Below the pieces are notes generated by a model. It was not told the origin of the DNA. It did not search any database and worked only from the letters and a program-made list of their open reading frames with translations. A stretch of 35,257 nt of DNA, from positions 1-35,257 of the forward strand of contig JAGGQZ010000012.1 in the NCBI GenBank assembly GCA_018613055.1, read 5' to 3'. Shown one piece after another: positions 29,001 through 35,257 of this stretch (positions within the stretch are counted from its first letter, which is position 1; each line of letters opens with the position of its first letter). Source of the stretch: Chryseobacterium sp. ISL-80. Its GTDB lineage: Bacteria > Bacillota > Bacilli > Bacillales > Cytobacillaceae. Both the position numbers and the translations under genes were made by a program.

Positions 29001-29694
29001 CATCACGGAATTGGAAGGTGTCGTTGTCGGCATCAACGAAGGAAAAGACCGTCAGCAGGAGATTGTCATTCAGGGAGAAATCGAAAGCCGCACATACAAT
29101 GCGCCATACACAGCCCGCTTGAAGGTTGCTGTGAATGACCATGTTGAACGCGGTCAGGAACTCACTGAAGGTTCAATTGACCCTAAGGAACTTTTAAGAG
29201 TCAAAGATGTTCAATCCGTGCAGGAATACTTATTGAAGGAAGTTCAAAAAGTATACCGTATGCAGGGTGTTGAAATCGGCGACAAGCACGTAGAAGTAAT
29301 GGTTCGCCAGATGATGCGCAAAATCAGGGTGATCGACGCTGGTGAAACAGATGTACTCCCAGGCACATTGCTTGAGATCCATCAGTTCACTGACGCTAAC
29401 CGCAAAGCACTTCTTGAAGGCAAAATGCCGGCAACAGGACGTCCAGTATTGCTTGGTATCACAAAAGCTTCACTTGAGACGGATTCATTCCTGTCTGCAG
29501 CATCCTTCCAGGAAACAACAAGAGTGCTTACTGATGCAGCGATCAAAGGCAAGCGCGATGAGCTTCTTGGTCTGAAAGAAAATGTTATCATCGGTAAACT
29601 TGTTCCAGCAGGAACTGGTATGCAGCGCTACAGAAGAGCTGAGCCAATTTCAAAGGAAGAAGAAAATGCCGAAGATGCCATCACTGTAGATTAA
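26092..29694 (+). CDS. rpoC: RNA polymerase beta' subunit
   Basis: A 1200-residue beta' subunit, one residue longer than B. subtilis. The N-terminal zinc ribbon uses Cys60, 62, 75 and 78. The catalytic magnesium motif NADFDGDQM has Asp449, 451 and 453. The second zinc cluster is formed by CGTDRG and [13 protein letters not shown]; the trigger-loop region contains [16 protein letters not shown]. The TTG start at 26092 (LDVNNFEYM) follows AAAGGGAGGTAGG. A strong terminator ends the rpoBC transcript. Confidence 0.98.
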   Translation: MLDVNNFEYMKIGLASPDKIRSWSFGEVKKPETINYRTLKPEKDGLFCERIFGPTKDWECHCGKYKRVRYKGVVCDRCGVEVTRAKVRRERMGHIELAAPVSHIWYFKGIPSRMGLVLDMSPRALEEVIYFASYVVTETGDTALEKKQLLSEKEYRAYREKYGNKFQAAMGAEAIKKLLADIDLDKEADMLKEELRTAQGQRRTRAIKRLEVVEAFRGSGNEPSWMILDVLPVIPPELRPMVQLDGGRFATSDLNDLYRRVINRNNRLKRLLDLGAPSIIVQNEKRMLQEAVDALIDNGRRGRPVTGPGNRPLKSLSHMLKGKQGRFRQNLLGKRVDYSGRSVIVVGPNLHMYQCGLPKEMALELFKPFVMKELVQKGLAHNIKSAKRKIERVQPEVWDVLEDVIKEHPVLLNRAPTLHRLGIQAFEPTLVEGRAIRLHPLVCTAYNADFDGDQMAVHVPLSAEAQAEARLLMLAAQNILNPKDGKPVVTPSQDMVLGNYYLTLEREGAVGEGMVFKDTNEALIAYQNGYVHLHTRVAVAASSLGNQTFTEEQNGQLLITTVGKLVFNEILPASFPYINEPSKQNLEEKTPEKYFVEKGADIKEAIKSMPLVDPFKKKILGNIIAEVFKKFKITETSKMLDRMKGLGFQYSTKAGITVGVADIVVLKEKQEIISEAQTKVDNVLKQFRRGLITEDERYDRVISIWSQAKDNIQAKLMKSLDNSNPIFMMSDSGARGNASNFTQLAGMRGLMANPAGRIIELPIKSSFREGLTVLEYFISTHGARKGLADTALKTADSGYLTRRLVDVAQDVIVREDDCGTDRGLFIKSLKDGTEVIEPLDERLIGRYARKAIKHPETKAVIVPENGLITEDLAVEVTEAGIEEVWIRSAFTCNTRHGVCKKCYGRNLATGQEVEVGEAVGIIAAQSIGEPGTQLTMRTFHTGGVAGDDITQGLPRIQELFEARNPKGQAVITELEGVVVGINEGKDRQQEIVIQGEIESRTYNAPYTARLKVAVNDHVERGQELTEGSIDPKELLRVKDVQSVQEYLLKEVQKVYRMQGVEIGDKHVEVMVRQMMRKIRVIDAGETDVLPGTLLEIHQFTDANRKALLEGKMPATGRPVLLGITKASLETDSFLSAASFQETTRVLTDAAIKGKRDELLGLKENVIIGKLVPAGTGMQRYRRAEPISKEEENAEDAITVD

Positions 29695-29702
29695 AATAAA
29701 GC

Positions 29703-29740
29703 GCGGTACTCTCTGCTACGGCAGAAAGTGCCGCCTTTTT
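29703..29740 (+). terminator. Intrinsic terminator after rpoC
   Basis: A long hairpin: GCGGTACT with AGTGCCGC (one G-T pair), continued by TCTGC with GCAGA, then TTTTT to 29740. Confidence 0.9.
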
Positions 29741-29803
29741 AAAGAAAAAAGAGCCGATCTATGAATAAAGAATAGTTTTAGCGGAAAAAGTTTTTTAATG
29801 GTG

Positions 29804-29832
29804 TTGACATCCCTTGCGCTAAATGTTACTAT
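29804..29832 (+). promoter_or_regulatory. Promoter of the rplGB-rpsL-rpsG-fusA cluster
   Basis: TTGACA (29804-29809) and TACTAT (29827-29832) with a 17-bp spacer and a TG extension at 29824-29825. Confidence 0.8.
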
Positions 29833-29874
29833 TTCAAAGGTGCTCCTATTTACCGGTTACTTTGGAGGATATCG

Positions 29875-30123
29875 ATGTCTTATGAAAAAGTAGCTCAAGC
29901 TAACAAGATTATAGTAGGATCAAAGCAAACAGTGAAAGCACTGAAGGCTGGCGAAGTAATCGAACTGGTCATTGCGAAGGATGCTGACATGAAAGTGACA
30001 GCAAACCTATTGCAAACCGCCAGGGAAATGAAAACCGCCATCACCTATGTCGACTCTATGAAAAAATTAGGGAAGGCATGCGGGATTGCCGTCGGAGCCT
30101 CAGCTGTAGCGATAACAAAGTAA
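29875..30123 (+). CDS. rplGB: L7Ae-family ribosome-associated protein (YbxF)
   Basis: An 82-residue L7Ae/L30e-fold protein that binds kink-turn RNA; B. subtilis YbxF has the same length. Seen: [22 protein letters not shown] and the C-terminal [19 protein letters not shown], which carries the conserved LGxxxGI loop. ATG 29875 follows TTTGGAGGATATCG. It lies between rpoC and rpsL as in many Firmicutes. The precise cellular role is not settled in my knowledge; ribosome binding is likely. Confidence 0.92.
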   Translation: MSYEKVAQANKIIVGSKQTVKALKAGEVIELVIAKDADMKVTANLLQTAREMKTAITYVDSMKKLGKACGIAVGASAVAITK

Positions 30124-30167
30124 AAACTGTTTTTGCAGTGGACTGCAAGAACTTTGTTTTTTGTTAA

Positions 30168-30647
<480 letters not shown>

Positions 30648-30687
30648 TAAACTAAACTATTAACCCTTTTTGAAAGGAGGAAATTAC

Positions 30688-31158
30688 ATGCCACGTAAAG
30701 GTCCAGTTGCAAAGAGAGACGTATTGCCAGATCCGATTTACAACTCAAAGCTTATCACTCGCTTGATCAACAAAATGATGATCGATGGTAAGAGAGGTAA
30801 ATCACAAAAGATCCTTTATTCAGCTTTTGATATCATTCGTGAGCGTTCAGGCAAGGAGCCAATCGAAGTATTCGATGCAGCTCTTAAGAACATCATGCCT
30901 GTTCTAGAAGTAAAAGCACGCCGTGTAGGTGGAGCTAACTACCAAGTACCAGTTGAGGTGCGTGCAGACCGCCGTACAACTCTTGGTCTTCGCTGGTTGG
31001 TTAACTACTCACGTCTTCGTGGGGAAAAGACAATGGAAGAGCGTCTTGCTAACGAAATTCTTGACGCTGCTAACAACACTGGTGCTTCTGTTAAGAAGCG
31101 CGAAGATACACACAAAATGGCGGAAGCAAACAAAGCATTCGCTCACTATCGTTGGTAA
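30688..31158 (+). CDS. rpsG: 30S ribosomal protein S7
   Basis: A 156-residue S7, which nucleates assembly of the 30S head and contacts E-site tRNA. The signature [26 protein letters not shown] and the C-terminal [20 protein letters not shown] match the family over full length. ATG 30688 follows GAAAGGAGGAAAT; an earlier in-frame start at 30670 lies ahead of this site. Same transcript as rpsL and fusA; S7 is the known feedback repressor of the str operon in E. coli, not demonstrated here. Confidence 0.97.
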   Translation: MPRKGPVAKRDVLPDPIYNSKLITRLINKMMIDGKRGKSQKILYSAFDIIRERSGKEPIEVFDAALKNIMPVLEVKARRVGGANYQVPVEVRADRRTTLGLRWLVNYSRLRGEKTMEERLANEILDAANNTGASVKKREDTHKMAEANKAFAHYRW

Positions 31159-31206
31159 TCTTACCTTCAATCTAAAAACACTCATACTAGGAAGGAGAAA
31201 GACCAA

Positions 31207-33285
31207 ATGGCAAGAGAGTTCTCCTTAGAAAAAACTCGTAATATTGGAATCATGGCTCACATTGATGCTGGTAAAACAACAACAACTGAGCGTGTTCTTT
31301 ATTATACAGGCCGTATTCATAAAATCGGCGAAACTCATGAAGGTGCTTCTCAAATGGACTGGATGGAGCAGGAACAAGAGCGTGGGATCACGATCACTTC
31401 TGCTGCAACTACAGCATCTTGGAAAGAACACCGCGTTAACATCATCGACACACCAGGACACGTAGACTTCACTGTTGAGGTTGAGCGTTCCCTTCGTGTA
31501 CTTGATGGTGCAGTAGCTGTACTTGACGCACAGTCAGGTGTTGAGCCACAAACTGAAACAGTTTGGCGCCAGGCTACTACTTACGGAGTTCCACGTGTAG
31601 TATTCGTTAATAAAATGGATAAGCTAGGCGCGGACTTCCTATACTCTGTATCAACTATTCATGATCGTCTTCAAGCGAACGCTCACCCGATCCAACTTCC
31701 GATCGGTGCTGAGGATGAGTTCGAAGCAATCATCGACCTAGTTGAAATGAAAGCAGTCTTCTACGGTAATGACCTTGGAACAGAAATCACTGTTGGGGAC
31801 ATTCCTGAAGAATACATGGCTCAAGCTGAAGAATACCGTGAAAAGCTAATTGAAGCGGTAGCTGAGCTTGATGAAGAGCTAATGGAAAAATACCTTGGTG
31901 GAGAAGAGCTGACAATCGAAGAGATCAAAGCTGCTATCCGTAAAGGTACAACGAATGTTGAATTCTACCCAGTTATCTGTGGTTCAGCGTTCAAAAACAA
32001 AGGTGTTCAGCTAATGCTTGACGCTGTTATCGACTACCTTCCATCTCCACTTGATGTACCTTCTATCCAAGGTCATCTGCCGGACACAGATGAAGTGGTT
32101 GAGCGTCATTCAGACGACAACGAGCCATTCTCTGCTCTTGCGTTCAAAGTTATGACTGACCCATATGTTGGTAAGTTAACGTTCTTCCGCGTTTACTCAG
32201 GTACTCTTGAGTCTGGTTCATATGTCCAGAACTCAACTAAAGGAAAGCGTGAGCGTATTGGACGTATCCTTCAGATGCACGCGAACAGCCGTCAGGAAAT
32301 CTCAAAGGTTTATGCAGGTGACATCGCAGCAGCTGTTGGTTTGAAAGATACAACTACTGGTGACACTCTATGTGACGAAAAGTCTCTAGTTATTCTTGAG
32401 TCCATGCAGTTCCCAGAACCAGTAATCCAGTTATCAGTTGAGCCTAAGTCAAAAGCTGACCAGGACAAGATGACAACTGCATTGCAAAAGCTTCAAGAAG
32501 AAGATCCTACATTCCGCGCACACACTGACCAGGAAACTGGACAGGTTATCATCGCAGGAATGGGTGAACTTCACCTTGACATCATCGTTGACCGTATGAA
32601 GCGTGAATTTAAAGTGGAAGCAAACGTAGGTGCACCTCAGGTTGCATACCGTGAAACTTTCCGCGAATCAGCTAACGTTGAGGGTAAATTCGCTCGTCAA
32701 TCCGGTGGACGTGGTCAATACGGACACGTTTGGATCGAGTTCTCTCCAAACGAAGAAGGAAAAGGCTTCGAATTCGAGAACGGTATCGTCGGTGGTGTAG
32801 TTCCACGTGAATACATCCCAGCGGTTCAAGCTGGTCTTGAAGACGCTCTTGATCGCGGAGTACTTGCAGGATATCCACTTGTTGACATCAAAGCAAGACT
32901 ATTCGATGGTTCTTACCACGATGTTGACTCCTCTGAAATGGCGTTTAAAATCGCTGCTTCAATGGCACTTAAGAATGCGGCTTCCAAGTGTAAGCCAGTC
33001 ATCCTTGAGCCTGTCATGAGGGTTGAAGTTGTTATTCCTGAAGAATATCTTGGAGATATCATGGGTATGATTACTGCTCGTCGCGGACGCGTCGAAGGTA
33101 TGGATGCTCGTGGTAACGCACAAGTTGTTCGTGCGATGGTTCCACTATCAGAAATGTTCGGTTATGCAACTGCTCTTCGTTCAAGCACACAAGGACGCGG
33201 TGTATTCTCAATGCACTTCGACCACTACGAAGAAGTTCCTAAATCAGTTTCTGAAGAAATCATCAAAAAAAATAAAGGTGAATAA
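31207..33285 (+). CDS. fusA: Elongation factor G
   Basis: A 692-residue translocase GTPase, same length as in B. subtilis. G1 [15 protein letters not shown] (about 17-31), G3 DTPGHVDF and G4 NKMDKLGAD are present, followed by domains II-V with [13 protein letters not shown] in domain IV and the C-terminal [22 protein letters not shown] 31207 follows AGGAAGGAGAAAG. 48 bp after rpsG. Highly biased codon use fits an abundant factor. Confidence 0.98.
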   Translation: MAREFSLEKTRNIGIMAHIDAGKTTTTERVLYYTGRIHKIGETHEGASQMDWMEQEQERGITITSAATTASWKEHRVNIIDTPGHVDFTVEVERSLRVLDGAVAVLDAQSGVEPQTETVWRQATTYGVPRVVFVNKMDKLGADFLYSVSTIHDRLQANAHPIQLPIGAEDEFEAIIDLVEMKAVFYGNDLGTEITVGDIPEEYMAQAEEYREKLIEAVAELDEELMEKYLGGEELTIEEIKAAIRKGTTNVEFYPVICGSAFKNKGVQLMLDAVIDYLPSPLDVPSIQGHLPDTDEVVERHSDDNEPFSALAFKVMTDPYVGKLTFFRVYSGTLESGSYVQNSTKGKRERIGRILQMHANSRQEISKVYAGDIAAAVGLKDTTTGDTLCDEKSLVILESMQFPEPVIQLSVEPKSKADQDKMTTALQKLQEEDPTFRAHTDQETGQVIIAGMGELHLDIIVDRMKREFKVEANVGAPQVAYRETFRESANVEGKFARQSGGRGQYGHVWIEFSPNEEGKGFEFENGIVGGVVPREYIPAVQAGLEDALDRGVLAGYPLVDIKARLFDGSYHDVDSSEMAFKIAASMALKNAASKCKPVILEPVMRVEVVIPEEYLGDIMGMITARRGRVEGMDARGNAQVVRAMVPLSEMFGYATALRSSTQGRGVFSMHFDHYEEVPKSVSEEIIKKNKGE

Positions 33286-33314
33286 TTGATTTTCACTCTT
33301 TAATCAAGTATAAC
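33286..33314 (+). promoter_or_regulatory. Promoter of tuf
   Basis: TTGATT (33286-33291) and TATAAC (33309-33314), 17 bp apart, directly after the fusA stop. It would give tuf its own transcript with a leader of roughly 90 nt. Confidence 0.6.
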
Positions 33315-33331
33315 TACTAATGTAAGCATAC

Positions 33332-33361
33332 GCTGTGGAGTAGGCTATCCGACTCCACAGC
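33332..33361 (+). promoter_or_regulatory. Perfect 10-bp hairpin in the tuf leader
   Basis: GCTGTGGAGT (33332-33341) pairs with ACTCCACAGC (33352-33361); the loop contains a further GG-CTAT-CC. No T-run follows, so it is not an intrinsic terminator. It would sit near the 5' end of a tuf transcript, where it could protect the mRNA or bind a factor. Confidence 0.75.
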
Positions 33362-33408
33362 ACATTAAAATATACTTAATTTTCATATATCAAAGGAGGA
33401 TTTTTCTA

Positions 33409-34596
33409 ATGGGAAAAGCTAAATTCGATCGTTCTAAGCCACACGTTAACATCGGTACAATTGGTCACGTTGACCATGGTAAAACAACTCTAACAGCTGC
33501 TATCACTACTGTTCTTTCTAAAGTAGGCGGCGGTGAAGCACGCGGTTACGACCAAATCGACGCTGCTCCAGAAGAGCGCGAGCGTGGAATCACAATCTCA
33601 ACTGCACACGTTGAGTACGAAACTGCAACTCGTCACTATGCACACGTTGACTGCCCAGGACACGCTGACTATGTTAAGAACATGATCACTGGTGCTGCAC
33701 AAATGGACGGCGGTATCCTTGTAGTATCTGCTGCTGACGGTCCAATGCCACAAACTCGTGAGCACATCCTTCTTTCTCGTCAGGTAGGCGTACCTTACCT
33801 TGTTGTATTCATGAACAAGTGTGACATGGTTGACGACGAAGAACTTCTTGAACTAGTAGAAATGGAAGTACGTGACCTTCTTTCTGAATACGACTTCCCT
33901 GGCGATGACATCCCAGTTATCAAAGGTTCTGCTCTTAAAGCTCTTGAAGGAGCTCCAGAATGGGAAGAAAAAATCAACGAGCTTATGGCTGCAGTTGACG
34001 AGTACATCCCAACTCCAGAACGTGACACTGACAAGCCTTTCATGATGCCTGTTGAGGACGTATTCTCAATCACTGGCCGTGGAACAGTTGCTACAGGACG
34101 TGTTGAGCGTGGACAAGTTAAAGTCGGTGACGTTGTAGAAATCATCGGTATGACTGAAGAGCCAAAATCTACTACTGTAACAGGTGTAGAAATGTTCCGT
34201 AAGCTTCTTGACTATGCAGAAGCTGGAGACAACATCGGTGCACTTCTTCGTGGAGTAGCTCGTGAAGATATCCAACGTGGCCAAGTACTTGCTAAGCCAG
34301 GTTCTGTTAAGCCACACACAAAGTTCAAAGCTGAAGTATACGTTCTTTCAAAAGAAGAAGGTGGACGTCACACTCCATTCTTCACTAACTACCGTCCTCA
34401 GTTCTACTTCCGTACAACTGATGTAACTGGTATCTGTAATCTTCCTGAAGGCGTAGAAATGGTTATGCCTGGCGACAACATCGAAATGACTGTTGAACTA
34501 ATCGCTCCAATCGCTATCGAAGAAGGAACTAAGTTCTCAATTCGTGAAGGCGGCCGTACTGTAGGCGCTGGCGTAGTTGCGACTATCCAAGAGTAA
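33409..34596 (+). CDS. tuf: Elongation factor Tu
   Basis: A 395-residue EF-Tu, delivering aminoacyl-tRNA to the ribosome. G1 GHVDHGKTT, switch [16 protein letters not shown]4 NKCD and SAL-type G5 (GSALKALEG) are seen, then the two beta-barrel domains ending [19 protein letters not shown] 33409 follows CAAAGGAGGATTT. Very strong codon bias. It ends with a strong terminator, so it closes the str-type cluster here. Confidence 0.98.
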   Translation: MGKAKFDRSKPHVNIGTIGHVDHGKTTLTAAITTVLSKVGGGEARGYDQIDAAPEERERGITISTAHVEYETATRHYAHVDCPGHADYVKNMITGAAQMDGGILVVSAADGPMPQTREHILLSRQVGVPYLVVFMNKCDMVDDEELLELVEMEVRDLLSEYDFPGDDIPVIKGSALKALEGAPEWEEKINELMAAVDEYIPTPERDTDKPFMMPVEDVFSITGRGTVATGRVERGQVKVGDVVEIIGMTEEPKSTTVTGVEMFRKLLDYAEAGDNIGALLRGVAREDIQRGQVLAKPGSVKPHTKFKAEVYVLSKEEGGRHTPFFTNYRPQFYFRTTDVTGICNLPEGVEMVMPGDNIEMTVELIAPIAIEEGTKFSIREGGRTVGAGVVATIQE

Positions 34597-34614
34597 TTTT
34601 AAATAGAAACAATG

Positions 34615-34648
34615 AAAGCAGCTGGATGACGATCCAGCTGCTTTTTTT
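34615..34648 (+). terminator. Intrinsic terminator after tuf
   Basis: Perfect 13-bp stem (34615-34627 with 34632-34644), 4-nt loop and T-run to 34648. Confidence 0.95.
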
Positions 34649-34761
34649 ATTGTGCTATTTAAAAAAATGATTGAAAAGAAAAATGATTGATAAACATCTA
34701 TTATAAAAAGAAATCAATGATCTTGTTTCTGTCCGAGAATGAAAGAGGAAGTTTTAGAGGG

Positions 34762-35257
34762 AAGTATCTGCCCGGGTAAGTAAAAAACGGAAGCTAACAG
34801 TCACATAAAAAAGAAACATGTGCCCGTGAAAATGGAAAACAGGAGCTGACGGTCACATAAAACGGAAACATGTGCCCGTGAAAGTGGAAAACAGGAGCTG
34901 ACGGTCACATAAAACGGAAACATGTGCCCGTGAAAGTGAAAAACGAGAGCTGACGGTCACATAAAACAGAAACATGTGCCCGGGAAAGTGGAAAACAGGA
35001 GCTGACGGTCACATAAAACGGAAACATGTGCCCGTGAAAGTGAAAAACGAGAGCTGACGGTCACATAAAACAGAAACATGTGCCCGTGAAAATGAAAAAC
35101 GAGAGCGGACGGTCACATAAAACAGAAACATGTGCCCGTGAAAATGAAAAACGAGAGCTGACGGTCACATAAAACAGAAACATGTGCCCGTGAAAATGAA
35201 AAACAGGAGCTGACGGTCACATAAAAGAGAAACATGTTTCCGTGAAAGTAAAAAACG
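34762..35257 (+). repeat. Tandem array of a 52-bp hairpin-forming unit, continuing past the window
   Basis: The element TCACATAAAA...ATGTGCCCG begins at 34801, 34853, 34905, 34957, 35009, 35061, 35113, 35165 and 35217: nine copies at exactly 52 bp, preceded by a decayed half unit from about 34762. In each unit CACAT pairs with ATGTG, extended by CGG with CCG across one mismatch, over an 11-nt loop; the joining 20-odd bases read GTGAAARTGRAAAAC.. GAGCTGA. The last copy has TTTCCG instead of GCCCG. Every unit has an in-frame stop in the forward frame I read, and 52 is not a multiple of 3, so it is not coding. The 34649-34761 stretch holds nothing I recognise. Confidence 0.95.

Noticed and set aside
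34762-35257. CRISPR array
   Set aside because: The bases between repeated parts are also nearly identical, so there are no spacers, and no cas gene is in view.

Overview
The window is a housekeeping segment of a low-to-moderate G+C Gram-positive chromosome from the family Bacillaceae (Bacillus sensu lato). Gene content, gene order and recalled protein similarity follow Bacillus subtilis from the 3' end of an rRNA operon to tuf, with no gene inserted or lost that I can see. All genes are on the + strand. Species cannot be fixed from the sequence alone; intergenic repeats and several leader sequences are where it departs from the textbook layout.

Layout. (1) 1-55: last bases of a 5S rRNA and its terminator. 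(2) 56-552: non-coding, with four GGTCGATA-type direct repeats spaced by about 21 bp. (3) 553-5248: CtsR-controlled heat-shock operon ctsR-mcsA-mcsB-clpC, ending in a terminator. (4) 5425-10613: radA, disA, yacL, ispD, ispF (DNA repair, c-di-AMP synthesis, PIN/TRAM membrane protein, isoprenoid precursors). (5) 10687-17500: gltX, a cysteine T-box leader, cysE, cysS, mrnC, rlmB, rae1 and sigH. (6) 17647-21408: rpmGB, secE, nusG, rplK, rplA, L10 leader, rplJ, rplL. (7) 21567-29694: ybxB, rpoB, rpoC. (8) 29875-34596: the str-type cluster rplGB, rpsL, rpsG, fusA, tuf. (9) 34649-35257: non-coding, dominated by a strict 52-bp tandem array that runs off the window.

The genes serve protein quality control, translation, transcription and stress/genome surveillance. 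The T-box ties cysteine synthesis and Cys-tRNA charging to uncharged tRNA-Cys. The L10 leader links rplJL to free L10(L12). CtsR with McsA/McsB links ClpC to protein damage. Several promoters can be read directly (ctsR, sigH, rplJ, ybxB, rpoB, rplGB, tuf).

The most unusual content is non-coding: a 52-bp hairpin-forming repeat array at the right end, whose degenerate relatives lie between the cysteine T-box and cysE; a 21-bp-periodic repeat set before ctsR; a perfect palindrome just downstream of a probable yacL promoter; a hairpin in the Shine-Dalgarno-to-AUG spacer of nusG; and a short upstream ORF in the rpoB leader. I see no mobile element, CRISPR array, phage gene or defence system. The protein-coding genes look ordinary, except for a long basic N-terminal extension on RlmB.
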